A DNA stretch of 64,000 nucleotides from Coriaria nepalensis. Lineage: Eukaryota > Streptophyta > Magnoliopsida > Cucurbitales > Coriariaceae. The position numbers were made by a program, and so were the translations under genes. This document shows, piece after piece, positions 36,903 to 49,367 of this stretch. The first letter of the stretch is position 1. Each line of letters begins with the position of its first letter. Location: positions 2,371,001-2,435,000 of the forward strand of contig CP114490.1 in the NCBI GenBank assembly GCA_027186245.1, in the 5' to 3' direction. The notes below the pieces were generated by a model. That model was not told the DNA's origin. It did not search any database and saw only the letters and a list, made by a program, of their open reading frames with translations.

Positions 36903-37823
36903 GGATCACCTTGGCGTAGTAATTTGGTGGCTTATAAATGCATTGAACTACAGTTCTTAGTGCATTTTCAAATTCTCCAAACCTTCTTTTCTTGAGTGAC
37001 TGAAACAAAATCAGACACAAAACTTGTAATCCAATTGAAAGGAAACGGTAGAATTTTATGTACCATGCTAATTACCTTTGAATAATCACAACCGTAGATA
37101 TGGTTGTAGTAAGAGAGAGTGAGCTTGAGCTGTGGGATGCTTCTTTTACTAAGGATCTCTAACACAACACCTTCTTCTATGGAACCGCTTGAGTTGCCTT
37201 CTCCAGTCTCGTAAAGCCGCCTTGCATCGCACTTGGCTATGTGTTGACTAACATCTTCGTGATGTGCCTTATGTGATGCAGCCAATGCTACAAGAATCTA
37301 CTTTTCGACAAGTTTTGAGGACTAAGGTACAACAGTATATCAACTATCAAGTAGAGAAATGATAATATCTTACCCTTCGGTACGCATGGGGAGGCTCAAT
37401 ATTGATAATATCTTGATCCAATTGTCTCCTAAATCTAGTATAGTAAGCTTGTTTGATTAACATGACTTGACTTGATTTCCTCCCCACCAAAATCTCCACA
37501 AGAGCCTTATAGTTGGTTTCACCTTCATGCTGTTGACCCGCAAGTGCATCTCGCACCACAACTGCATCTCTTTCGAATGGTTCGAGCATCCACATGGACA
37601 TGGCTACACATATCTCTTTCGAAACCCCATGATCTTCTTCACTATGTCTCTCGAACAGATTCAACAACTCTTCTCCATACATGGCCTTATAGGTATGTCC
37701 AATGTGTTGCCTTTCATGCCGTGTTCGGGCACCCAGAACTCGAACCAGCTGGTTGAACCATCCAGTCCGTCCCCATGACTCGAAAATCTCCCTGCAATCA
37801 TTCTCAAAGCTTGGGTTTGCCAT
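36627..37823 (-). CDS. Divergent plant annexin
   Basis: Four minus-strand exons: 37823-37374, 37297-37076, 36999-36910 and 36827-36627, giving 963 nt and 320 residues, the usual length of plant annexins. Annexins bind acidic phospholipids, usually with calcium. Start [10 protein letters not shown] is preferred over the ATG seven codons upstream (37844). Four annexin repeats can be followed: residues 10-75, 82-150 ([18 protein letters not shown]), 160-235 and 245-318 ([19 protein letters not shown], ending [17 protein letters not shown]). The first repeat reads [19 protein letters not shown] where calcium-binding repeats have G-x-GT-(38 residues)-D/E, so this site is probably lost. The closest group I can name is the divergent annexin D4/D8 type. 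Intron 3 contains a GA microsatellite. Confidence 0.88.
36872..36903. repeat. (GA)n microsatellite in annexin intron 3
   Basis: About eleven GA units followed by GGGAGAGAGGG, within the intron between 36909 and 36828. Confidence 0.9.
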
Positions 37824-38954
37824 GGCTAGGAATTTTAGGTACACCCATCAAGCAAATTACAAGTATCTAGACTGCTTGAACTTAAATAGAGTAGCTAAGA
37901 GACTTGGACCCAAAGGAAAAGGATCTTGTTTTATATGTTACGACTTTTCTAACGTATACCATTTGGGTGAAAACTTGCTAGTGGTGCTGGACTCAACATG
38001 TATGTCTAAAAGCCAAAAGTATTGCTATGCGTAACAGGCTGTGCTTTCTAATACTGTTTTGCGGTATGTCAAGTTTTGTTTGTAGCGAAGACTTGTATGG
38101 ATTTCCTAGTAGACAATGAGTATGAAAGATGCCCTTTTGCACCAACTTTTTTTCAAACTCCCACTTTGAAACTTTCAAACCCATGTGCCCTTTTTCTGAA
38201 TGCCCTTTTATTATAGTGTTATTCAGTCTTCTTTCTTGGTCGAAAAAAGAATGTATGAACAAAATGAACTTTATTACGAACTTGTTCTAATCTGTGTCGG
38301 AAATGAAATATGTACAAGCTACCCTTCTTATCACAAGGGGGTGAGGTAGGAACACTTCTCTTAGCCGTTGGTTGGGTAATAACAGTTACTTGACGCGTTG
38401 CCCAATAAACATATAAGCCCCAAAATTGTACAGTTTTTTACAAGGACATATAAAAATCACATATTTGCTTATATCTTTTACATATAAGAAAGGAATCAAG
38501 TCTATTTTTGATTTTTGACATAATATTCTTGAAAACAAAGAGCTTTATACTCAGTACCGCAAGCTTCTCAATTTTTGAAAAATATGTTTCAAAATACAAA
38601 AATGGTTACCAGCGTACCAAAATGCGGTTGGTTTCATTGTGCACCGGATGCATCCGAGTTCTGATTATTAGGTACGTTACCGATACATGGTTGAAAAGAG
38701 ACAACAAAAACACTCCATGGGCAAGTTAGTAATTTCGATTCAGCTAATATCCAACCAACATTTTTAGGAGTTGAATAACAGTTCATTTCTTTAATTTAGA
38801 TTCTAGATAGATGTACAATCTCTATTTTATATTTCTAGTTTGGGAAGCTATTAGTTTATTTGTTAGGTAGTTTAGGAGTTGTTTCTGAACGTGTAACTTA
38901 AGAAATTAGAACTGAAGAAGGAAAAAAGAAAGAGGGAAAGAAAAAAGAGTAAAA
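37824..38954. other. Spacer upstream of annexin, no gene seen
   Basis: Contains the annexin promoter side and the 5' flank of the ankyrin/RCC1 pseudogene. Short chance frames only; no motif was recognised. Confidence 0.5.
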
Positions 38955-40935
38955 ATGGAAGCGATAGGTTCACCTCAAGGGCAAAAGCAAAACCTGGGTT
39001 CAGTTCGAAAATGTTCCTCGAGCCGTTCCTCTAAGGATCTATGGCTAGTTGTGCGTGAAGGATCATTGACTGATGTGGATTTGACATTGGTAGTACTAAA
39101 GAAGAATGTGGGAATATTAATTCAAGGAACACATTTAGTCTCACTCCTCTTCATATTGCTACTTGGAGAAACCATATCCCCATCGTTAAGAGGCTTCTTG
39201 CTGCTGGGGCAGATCCTGATGCTAGGGTGTGTTATTTTCTCTTACTCATCGGGATTAACTTTAGACCTTTCTTTTGCTATACTTGTCCCCATTTTTCTCT
39301 GATATATAATATGTATGACATTGAAAATTTAGCATTTCACACTTTTCACATCTTTTTATTTCAAGGACGATCAGTCTGGCTGGAGTAGCCTTCATAGAGC
39401 TCTGCATTTTGGTCATCTAGCAGTTGCAAGTATCCTTCTCCAGTTTGGTGCCTCTATAACATTGGAGGACACTAAGTCTCGAACGCCAATTGATCTCCTC
39501 TCCGGGCCACTCCTGCAAGTTGTGAGAAGTGGAACCGAGTCAGGTACACTGCTTTTTTGTTCAACTCTTTGGCGCCTGTACTAGTTCTTGAAATCTGAGC
39601 TTTTTTTTTCTTCATATAGCTGCTACAGAGGTATTCAGTTGGGGAAATGGTGCCAACTTTCAGCTTGGAACCGGAAATGAACGTGTATCAAAGTTTCCGT
39701 GTAAAGTAGACACACTTCGTGGTTCTTTTGTCAAGCTGGTTTCTGCGGCTAAGTTCCATAGTGTAGCAATTACTGCTCGTGGAGAAGTATACACTTGGGG
39801 ATTTGGACGGGGTGGCCGCCTTGGCCACCCTGACTTTGATATTCATAGGTATAAAGCATTATCTTCTCTATCTTATGGTTTCATTTGGCTGGGAGTCTAA
39901 AGTCCAACTTGGGTCCACAAAAAATTTCACTTTGCTTTGAAACATGAATTTGGATGCAAACCCACCATAGTGAGAATGGTTAGATTTGTTGGCTGTTAAG
40001 ATGAATTGGAATCATGTGAAATCAGATGCAATTGCTTTTTCATTCTTTGCGGTTTAGGGTCTCGCCGTGTAAAAGCAATTGCTGCAGCTAAACATCACAC
40101 TGTAATTGCTGCAGAGGGTGGGGATGTTTTCACTTGGGGATCCAACCGAGGTAAAGCGTTTTGGGTCCCATTTCGAGTCTACTCTATTATTAGATGAATT
40201 TTTGCATATCAAACACTGGAAAGGACGTGGATTAGTGGGGAAAGGACATAAATTTCATTGTCATTCCATTAAAGACACATCACATGACAGAACGAGGACT
40301 CCTAATTCTGATTGTGTCATTGAATCGTTTTTCATTTTACATGAATCTTTTCAGAGGGGCAGCTTGGCTGTACTTCTGTGGATACTCAACCTACACCTCG
40401 TAGAGTGAGTTCTCTCAAATAAAAAATTGTTGCTGTTGCTGCAGCAAATAAACACAGTGCTGTAGTGTCCGAGTCGGGTGAGGTTTTCGCATGGGGCTGC
40501 AACAAGGAAGGCCAGCTGGGCTATGGAACTTCTAACTCAGCACCTAGAGTTGTTGAATACTCGAAGGGAAAGGTCTTCTTTGGAGTGGCAGCAGCGAAAT
40601 ATCATACAATTGTATTAGGGGCTGATGGCGAGGTAATGTGAGCTGATGTCGGTTATTATAATGAATCTTGAATTCTGGATGCATTTGGATTAGTGATTCC
40701 AACTGGGATTTCGGTGATTTGAATCGGTTTATATCATGTAAGCGTTAAGATTCAGTAGGCCCAAATTAGTTAGATTATGTAGACCCAGATGCACCCTCCT
40801 AACGTGTAATTTCTCGTATCGTATATCTCACGAGCATGTTTTATGTGCTATGAAGCAGGTCTACACTTGGGGTCATCTGCTTGTTACTCCTAGACGAATT
40901 GTTGTGGGTAGAAATTTGAAGAAAAGTGGGACTTC
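38955..40935 (+). pseudogene. Ankyrin/RCC1/BTB gene (IBtk-like), broken 5' fragment
   Basis: Blocks 38955-39226, 39366-39543, 39620-39848, 40058-40150, 40355-40632 and 40859-40935 match the N-terminal half of the plant ankyrin-RCC1-BTB proteins annotated as inhibitor of Bruton tyrosine kinase-like. Visible are an ankyrin repeat (SGWSSLHRALHFGHLAVAS) and RCC1 blades (EVFSWGNGANFQLGTGNE, EVYTWGFGRGGRLGHPDFD, DVFTWGSNR, EVFAWGCNKEGQLGYG). Faults: a one-base loss near 39106 moves the rest of the first exon out of frame; a TAA stop at 40420-40422 interrupts the fifth block; a short piece between the third and fourth blocks is missing; and the remaining RCC1 blades and BTB domains, more than half the normal protein, are absent after 40935. 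Confidence 0.85.
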
Positions 40936-41520
40936 CCTCGTTCTAATAAAGATTAAATTATGAAATTGTCCCATTATTTCAACGGTAGCTACATTCCTCC
41001 CACGCTAAAGGTTTAAGACATAAGATTTAAAGTTTATAGTTAAAATGAAATAATTAAGATTTATGGTTTAAGACTTAAGATTTGATGTTTACTTTGAATT
41101 TGTTAGAATTAGAGTTTAAGTATAAGTTTTCTGATTTAAAGCAGAGGATTATATTATACAAAATAAGTCTAACACTTAGGGTTTAGGATTAATATGAAAA
41201 GAAATACGATTGAGATGAAATGATCGAGTTTTAAGGTTTATGATTAAGTATTAAGATTTAAGACATAATGTTAATATAAAATATCTAACGCTTAAGACTT
41301 TAACCATAAATCATAATTCTCACAAATTCATACTAAACCTTAAACTTTAAATCTTAAATTCTAAGTCTTGGACTGTCATCTTAATCCTAAACCTTAACCC
41401 TATGTCTTAAGTATTTCATATTAACCATAAATTCTAAACCTTATATTTTAGACCTTAAGTCCTAAATCATAAGAAACACTAAGTATTAGACCTTTCATTT
41501 TAAATCTTAGCTCTAAGCTT
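40936..41520. repeat. Inverted array of degenerate TTTAGG/AACCTTAA-like words
   Basis: Words of the type GGTTTAAGA and TAAGATTTAAAGTTTA fill about 41007-41290, and their complements, such as TAAACCTTAAACTTTAAATC, fill about 41290-41510. The two halves can pair over long stretches. The words resemble worn telomere-like TTTAGGG repeats. Confidence 0.6.
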
Positions 41521-41559
41521 TTAAAGAAGTGTAGAGTATTTTGTCAAGATTTCCCGATT

Positions 41560-41940
41560 GCTGATAACTCATTCTTAAAGGGATCATCGAGCAATTAAGA
41601 AATTTGGAAAAAAAAATTGTTAAAAAACCTTTAAAATAGAGAAGTAATGAAGCAAAGTGATCAAATAACATGAACAAAGAAAAATGAATGCTCAAAGGTT
41701 TTTGTAATATTTTAAGAATAACCAAGTTTAGTGAAAATCATTAAAGGAGTCATCAAGTAATTGGAAATTAGTACAAAGTGTTAGTATTCTGCATTTAATT
41801 CTAGATTGCTTGATGACTCATTCTTAAATGAGTTATCGAGCAATCGATAAATCAGAATAAAGTGCTAGTATTTTGCATTTAATTCCATATTGCTCGATGA
41901 CCTTCTTCAGGTAGCCATCAAGCAATCGTGAATGAGGCAA
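41560..41940. repeat. Imperfect tandem repeats with ATTGCTCGATGA core
   Basis: Segments near 41560, 41735, 41800 and 41885 share GATTGCTnGATGACTCATTCTTAAA-like sequence or its complement, and TTTGCATTTAATTC occurs with slight change near 41790 and 41872. No coding content was seen. The interval on to 42884 is AT-rich spacer. Confidence 0.6.
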
Positions 41941-42884
41941 CAAACACTAAAATTTTCAATTTCTAATAGTCATGGTATCAATGCAAACTTATTGATAAAA
42001 AAATCTCATTATGAACATAATTTATAAGAAAATTCTTCATAAAAATGAATAATTGAATAGATAAACAGTAAGGTGAAAAATTGATTACATCAAAATCATG
42101 AAAAATAGCTTCCAACAATTAAGTATACATAAGATACAACTTATAAAAACTCTTTAAGTTTTGTTTATTATTATCTATCAACTATTGAAGTCAAAATTAA
42201 GTTTACAAGCTTGAAACTTACCCAAATGGTTTGTAGGCTCTCAAAATTTTGATTTTTTATTGATAACTTGCAAACAAAATGTAGATGGAGGATTATAGAT
42301 GGAGATGAAGACACTAATTAGAAATGAGTTTCTTTCCAACTCCAAATGATGAAGAAACAAGAAGGATGATGAATAAGAAATGACGAAAACGAAGAATGCG
42401 ACCATAAGAAGTATATGACAAAGTAGAGATAAAGAATGAGTTTTAGTTTGGTTTCTAATTATTTTTAGAAAAGTCGCGTAATTATGTGAAAGATGGAAGA
42501 CGAAGAAGAAAGAAGATGCATATTTTTTTTTGATTTCTTTTGTTTTCTTATCTTTCAAAATTCATTAAGGGTATTTTTGTCTTTTCATATTTATTATATA
42601 AATTTAATTGAAAAAAATAAAATTTTCAGTGGGTAATTTTCTTTTTTTACTCTAATTTTCAAATTCTCTCTCTCAAAAACCACTATGTGGAGAGATCTGT
42701 ACTTCCTATATTTTTATACTTCTTTTTTTTTTTTTTTTGGAAGTCATTTGGAATAAAAATTCGAAGAATAGTAGTAACGTGTTAGAGCTGATTCATATTG
42801 TTATTTTCACAAGTAATAATCATTAAGTTCATTAAGTGGAGTTCTTTAATCATTTAATACTCTTGATCTAAGGTTTTTAGTTCA

Positions 42885-45800
42885 CTTTTTTTTTTTTTAA
42901 ACAAAGAGCTTTATTAAATGAAGAGACTATTGAAAACAATCCCAAACCAGTACAGGAGCTTAAAGAACAGAGAATCTAAAGTGACCTAGACTTAGTTTAT
43001 CATAAAAAATCAGCATCCTAATATTACTAGGAAGGTCATTGAGACATATAAAGATAGTACTAGAGTTAAAAGTTACAAGAAAAATTGACTAAAATATCTG
43101 TCACTTTGTTATTTTTTCTATGATAGTGAGAAACGAAATGAGAGTTAGAAGAGAGATGATCTTTGATGGCACTAATGATCTCTGAAGACTGTACATTAGC
43201 GTCTTGGCTTCAACATGCATACTAGAGAGATGGCCCCAATGAACAATGGTTGCCTTGAGGAAAGATTCTCTACAATTTCTAATAATAACCCTACCATCTG
43301 AATTGCCCATATTTCCTCTACTAGCCCCATTCACATTAACTCTTAATCTAGCAATAGGAGGAAAAGACCATTTGAGCAGCTTGCTGGATATATGATAATT
43401 ACGCCAAGGAATGTGAAGTTGGATCATAGCTAACTCTTACTTAAAAAGATAACTGATGAGATTAAAAGTTAAGAAAGAGGCACATGAGAATAAAAACAAT
43501 CTCATTAATATAATTAAACAAAGAATGTGATTTATTGTCAAAGCTTTCGAGATCCAACCAAAGCATAAGACTAGGTAAACTTTAATGATGTCAACAATTT
43601 TAAGTTTCCTAGCGGCTAGAAAGCCAAAGGAAATAAGATGCTAAAAAGAGACATTCCATCTGAAATCATTAGAAATAATGCTTTTAGCTCAAAGTTATAA
43701 TTGGCAAGCAAAAGCAACTTTGAAAAAGATGAGATTCTGATTCTTGATCATAACTACAAACAAGGCATATAGAGACTAATTGAATCACTTTTTGTAGGAA
43801 AATGAATAGACCAAATAGCATTGAAAATGGGAAGAACTAGGAGATCTCATTTTATCCCAAGCTGCATAAAGAGAGATAACACCTCCAGAGTTACGTAACC
43901 AAGTTTGCAGATCATTTTTATCTGAAATATTTAGAGAGATGATTTTCTGCAATTGATCAGCAGAGCAAAAAGTATCTAACAAAATCTGATTCCGATGACT
44001 ATTAATGAAAAAATCCTTAACTAGTAGGTTAGAAGGAAGGTCAGGTGATTTGGTTAAACATACCAGAATAGAGCCATCAATCTTGCCACACATTAATATT
44101 ACAACCATTTACAACAATCTAAAAAATGTTAACTTGATCTAAATGCCTATACGATCTAAGTATTTGTCAAAGATTAGAGCCTTTGTTATCTTTAACAGAT
44201 TGAATGAGCATAGAATTGTATTCGACTCGAAGGAACTTACCAAGTAGAGAAATAAAAACCTTTAAATTCCACAAATATTTAATTGACCTTGCATTTGAAA
44301 TATCTCCTAAACCCTAATACCTAAACATCATTCCTCTACAGGACGATAAAGTTTTTCCAATCTACACAAATGAAGTTTTTTGATACCATCTACCAAGCCC
44401 CAAGAGAAATTGGAGATCATACATTTTAACCTATTAAAAACAGTTTTGGGAGGTCTAAGATAAGTCAAGACATGCATGGAAAGACATTGAAGAACAGGCT
44501 TAACTAGGGTAAGTCTACCCCCTTTTGAAAGAAGATTGTGCTGCCACCCTTCGACTTTGCTTAAGACTTTATTAACTGCCATTAAAAAGAGAGGTCTTAT
44601 TTCTATCTGTGAAAATCGAGCAACCTAAATAGTTAAGAGGAAAATCTTTGTGCTTGAACCCAGAAGCATTAGATATAATATTTTTCCTAGAGGCCGAAAC
44701 ATGACAATTGAAAGTGAAACTGCTTTTATTGACATTAATCAACTGGCATGAGACCGACTCATACCAATGGAGAATACGCATAAGTTTATGAATTGAGTGT
44801 TTAGACCCATTAGGAAAAATAATAATGTCATCTGCATAAGTTAACTGAGAAATCACCAGACAAGCTCTAGGCATAGAGAAAGGAGTAATAGGACATGATT
44901 CCATAGCTCTTTTGAGATGCCTACTAAGAGGTTTAGCAGCAAAGATGAACATACGAGGGGATAAAGGATCTCCTTGGCGAACACCGAGAGACTAATTGAA
45001 GAAACCTGCAGGATTACCATTCACAAGCACAAAATACCAACAATTATAGACTAAAATTTTAATTAGATTGATAAATTTGAAATGGAAACCAAAATTTTTT
45101 AGAACATCCTAAAGGTAAGGCCAATGAACACTACCGGTCATATACCTTTGCCATATCCAGCTTTAAAATAATGTTATCTCCTCTAGTCTTTCTATTAATA
45201 TAGTTCGAGACTTCCTGGGCCAGCAGGATATTATCATGAATATTTTTACCCTTGAGAAAACCTGCTTGCTCCTCACTGATGAGACGAGAAAGAATCTCAC
45301 TTAATCAGTTACCTAAAATTTTGAAAGGACTTTACAGCAGAAATTGCATAAGCTGATAAGCCTGTAATCTGCAAAATTTCTAACTCTCTTGATTTGAGTG
45401 GATTTATGAAAGAATTTGGTGTATGCGCCTTCTTCTTTTAGCCATTTTTCTTTTGACTTTTGTCTCCAAAAGATTTCCTCTTGCAAAAGAGTTTCATGTA
45501 ATTTGCATTTGGAAATCTCAAGATCTTCTAAGTTTCTTTGAGACGGATTAGATTGAAGCTCAATTTCAACCTTCAACACCTCATCTTCATGATCATGAAC
45601 TCTCTGAAACACATTACCGAAAATATTATTGTTCCAATATCTAAGTTCAAACGTAAGCCTTTTCAACTTACTAACAAGATTGTAATGAGAATAAGGGGAA
45701 ATAAGATCTGAGCTTCAAATATCATTCACAAAATTCAAGAAACTATGGAGTTTAATCCACATATTTTGAAACTTGAAACCGCTAGGAGACGTATCAACAC

Positions 45801-46195
45801 CCGTGATTTTGAATAAAATAGGCGAGTGATCCAAGCCGGTTCGATTAAGGTGTTAAATTGAGAAGTTGGGAGCAAAATCTAACCAACTGCTTCTAAGAAA
45901 AACTCTATCTAACCGGCTCCAATTTCTCGCGAAAATACCTTTGCCGTTGCACCAAGTGAATTTAGAACCACTATAGCATGCATCAAGAAGATTACAAGAC
46001 ACTTGAGTAGCTTGACAATCTACCATAGAGTTGAAATTGGCTCCGGACCTCCAAGACGCTCAAAAGGCTCAACGATAGTATTAAAATCACCCGCAAAGGG
46101 AAAATTAGAAAAATGTTGATGACATAAAAGCAGTTCATCCCAACTCAAATCTTTCTTGACTAGTGGGAAGACCATAAACATTCAACCAAAGATAG
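42885..46195 (-). mobile_element. Decayed L1-type LINE with RNase H, poly-A end at left
   Basis: Read on the minus strand, pieces of one L1 polyprotein come in order. Around 46190-45700 is the back half of the endonuclease (FPFAGDFNTIVEPFERLGG, TGLDHSPILFK). Around 45666-45400 is the linker (EEIFWRQKSKEKWLKEEGA-TKFFHKSTQIKR). Around 44952-44572 is the reverse transcriptase with the catalytic box LTYADDIIIF and LNYLGCSIF, then WQHNLLSKGGRLTLVKPVLQ at 44582-44328. Around 44100-43785 lies the zinc-binding region, and around 43427-43100 an RNase H-like domain (RLRVNVNGASRGNMGNSDGRVIIRN). Many stops and frameshifts show it is dead. The plus-strand T run at 42885-42898 is the poly-A tail of the element. 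The 5' end is cut inside the endonuclease. Confidence 0.88.
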
Positions 46196-47150
46196 ACGGA
46201 GCATATCATTTTTTGTCTTTAATTCATCATTTTTATGATGAATAAATAAAGTTATATATAAAAATAATGTCTCTGATTGTGACGAAGTTCATGATAGATA
46301 TACTTTCTTATAGAAATTGACGGTTCATATTTATATTTATATTTTTTCCTATGAAATAACTTAAATGTATAGTGGATAACTAGACCGATCTGCTCATCAG
46401 CTTCTCATCATATGAATATACCATGTATGACCATGAACATGCAAGACTAAGTCATATCCTCGGGGATGATAGATCCAACGTCGGTGCATTAAAAACCTAG
46501 CAACTGGCAACACATGGTGTCAATGTTCATAAAAGCAATTAACAAGTCGACATAGGTATGACAATCATCATGCTTCCTTTGATTACAGATTTTTCCAGCT
46601 TTTCATATATATATATATATATCACATGTATATAGGTACAGTTGAGTGGGCGGTGCTTGTGGAGGCCATATGTGTCTGTCCCTTTGTGTTCTGTTTACTT
46701 ACTTTTTCTCTTGGTCTAATTTTCAGTGCTGTCTCCTTTTTCTGATTGTTTGTGCAAGCGCATAGGTCTGGGAAAAGCCTAAACCCTAAAAAGTCATATA
46801 GAACAAGACAATTTGGTCCTTCTTCCAAAAAAAAAAACCCATCACCCCTTGTCATTGATTTTATTTTATTTTATTTATTTTCATGGTCACTGTAGTTGAC
46901 CCGTCTATAATGTGCTTTTTTCCACATTTTATGATTTTTTTTTTCTCTCTTCCTTTATTTAAATCTAAAGCCTTCATTTACTGCCTAAAATGTCGGTTCC
47001 CATTCGTCAATATTCACCTACTCAGCTACAGAGAAAGAGAGAGAGAGTGATGAGTATTATTAGATGTCATATATGATGATGATCTGCTACTACTAGGTAA
47101 GAGTAGTACTCATTGTTCAATGATGAGAGGGGGGAGAGAGAGTTTCTGGA
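46196..47150. other. Spacer, no gene seen
   Basis: Contains a (TA)n tract near 46605 and AT-rich DNA leading to the miR166-like foldback; TTTATTTAAATC near 46955 is a possible TATA-like element for it. No coding region was recognised. Confidence 0.5.
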
Positions 47151-47175
47151 AGAAGCTGGAAAAAAACTGGAAAAG

Positions 47176-47526
47176 GGTGTTTGAAATGAAGTTTGATCCT
47201 AGATCCTAATTGCTACCTTCTGCCTCTTTTCATATACATATAAGCATGCAGTTCTTCAGTAGAGCTAGCTTGCAGCTTTGTTTTCTTCATTATTGAATCA
47301 TTTAGATCAAAGAAGTTCTTATCCCTGTGCTCCAATCTCTTCTTCTTCTTCATTTTGGTCTTTTCAGGCCGTTGCTTAAAACTGTAAAGTGAGAAAAGAT
47401 GGTGGCAGTCACTACTTCTTTCTCTTTTCACCAGAAAACAGTATATATATATATATGTTTAATTTTGAAGAGAATTATGAAGGAGATGAGAAAAAGGATC
47501 CCGGACCAGGCTTCATTTCTCACACC
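47176..47526 (+). ncRNA. Candidate MIR166-type precursor, long foldback
   Basis: The 3' arm (47496-47526) contains CGGACCAGGCTTCATT, which is identical to bases 2-17 of miR166; the 21-base window 47501-47521 differs from miR166a at three positions (1, 18 and 20). The 5' arm (47176-47206) pairs with the 3' arm over 31 positions with about five mismatches and two G-U pairs; a GGTGT/ACACC clamp closes one side and GATCC/GGATC the other. Pairing seems to go on outside (GGAAAAG with CTTTCC) and weakly inside. The 5' arm also resembles the usual miR166 star strand (about 13 of 20 bases). The loop of 289 bases is unusually long. miR166 would direct cleavage of HD-ZIP III transcripts. It could instead be a decayed precursor. 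Confidence 0.62.
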
Positions 47527-49367
47527 AAACTTTCCCATTGTAACTGATCGATCTAATCAAGAAGAAGAAGAAGAAGAGAAGCTACCTGAAGAACTAGAAG
47601 AGTCGTAAAGGTAAGTAAAAGTTATACTTGTGATTAATTCGTCCCATCTGAAATATGCTATTCATATAACTATAACTTGTGGTCAAACTCGTGAAATCTA
47701 TAGAAAGATTTATAGATATATAAGATCTGAGTTAACCTGAATCACCCATGATCCCAATTCTCAGAAAAACCAATGTTGAGTCCGTAGCATGCTTCTATAT
47801 ATATAGTTTTAATTTTAGAGTTACGAAACAGCTAACTATCAGTTCGTGATCTTTGCTAATTGAAATTTTATGCATTTCTCATGAGTTAGCTATACCACGT
47901 GATCTTTTGGCTTGGAATGAGATTACATGTATGGATTGCCTATACGTATACTACAGATCATTTATGTATCGATTGAGTAATTACATATTGTCCTAAAAGT
48001 TTGAAACGTTAAGAAACGGGCCGAGAATCTTTATAAACACGTATAATTTGCATCCTAAAGACTTCCATTTTTTCTGATGGATTAATCCAGTAGTTATCAT
48101 ACCATTTCAGTACTAGTACTTTACATCTGTTATTATGAATGAATCCAGTCCCAGATCAGTAGTACATACTGCAAAAACACATGTAGAGTCGATAGATAAC
48201 AAGTTGCATCGTTCATTGAGCTGATCTTCTTAACCTTACCTTGCTTTTTCTACCATGTATCTCGAGTTCTTGATTGGGTAATGAGAAGAGTTGCTAGATA
48301 TCGTTTCCAATGCACATAGCTATAAAGTTACAAACTATGTATATATGTATATATATATATAGATATACGACCAATCAATCAAGATTATAACGAGACATGA
48401 TTCACGAATCGAGTGTAGATTGAAATGACATGTCGGCCAGTGACTTTTATGGAGTGAAATGTCAGATCAGTTAAAGCTGGTTGCAAGCTTAGGATATATA
48501 TAGAGAGAGAGAGAAAGAGAGAGATATGTACTCTCTTATCTTCTGTATATAAATGATCTCGTGTGTATATATAAATGCATACATATTATGGTGAATGGAT
48601 GCGATGGTACGTACAACCGCAACTGGTAGGTAAAGACGATAACTAGGTTTTGGACGTATCATGATGAATTTTCACTATAACTTTCAACTACGTACTTACC
48701 TGATTCCGTCGCTGCATGGAGGAGGAGGAGGAGGCAATTTACATATCTCTTCTTTTGTTTGGATTATTATTATTATTATTATTTGTTTTTTTTTTGGGGG
48801 GCAACATTCCAGGTCATAGACGACACGTCGTCCTATTGTTTCATGTCGATGATCTATGATTTAGCCTAAAATTATCCATTTCAATTTCATATACGTACAA
48901 TATATGAAAATAAACCTTTCAGCTCGATATAAATTAGAATTGTATTTTTCTTATTAATAATTTTAGATTTGCTTTAGAAGTGTTAAATTTAATTTCATCA
49001 AATGGCCTACAACTTATATTATATTATTGCTCTTTTATTTTGAAGAGAATTTCTATGACTTTCAGACAATTACATAAACAAAACATCAACCCATGTAGGT
49101 GGTGCTAAAGGAAGAAAATGAGAATCTAAAGTGAATATAATATACAAGTTCTGATCTCATAGCTTAGTTCATTCCTGTCCGTTCAACAAAACAGTGAGCT
49201 GAAAGTGGACAAAATTCTACCTCTCATTGTTTTTTCTCACGGCCAAAAAGACGAAAAAATCTAGGTGGAAGTTAAAAAGGTATAACTATAGCATGATAAT
49301 GAAACTTTTTTAGGAAAACTTGAGGTTCAAGATGCCCACGAACTAGATGTAGTATGTAACTTGAAAT
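47527..49367. other. Spacer, no gene seen
   Basis: AT-rich, with GA tracts near 48505, a short GGA run near 48719 and (ATT)n near 48765. The first part may belong to the transcript of the miR166-like locus. No coding region was recognised. Confidence 0.5.

Noticed and set aside
43101..43427. A separate host RNase H-like gene
   Set aside because: Its order and strand match the end of the L1 LINE, so it is treated as part of that element.
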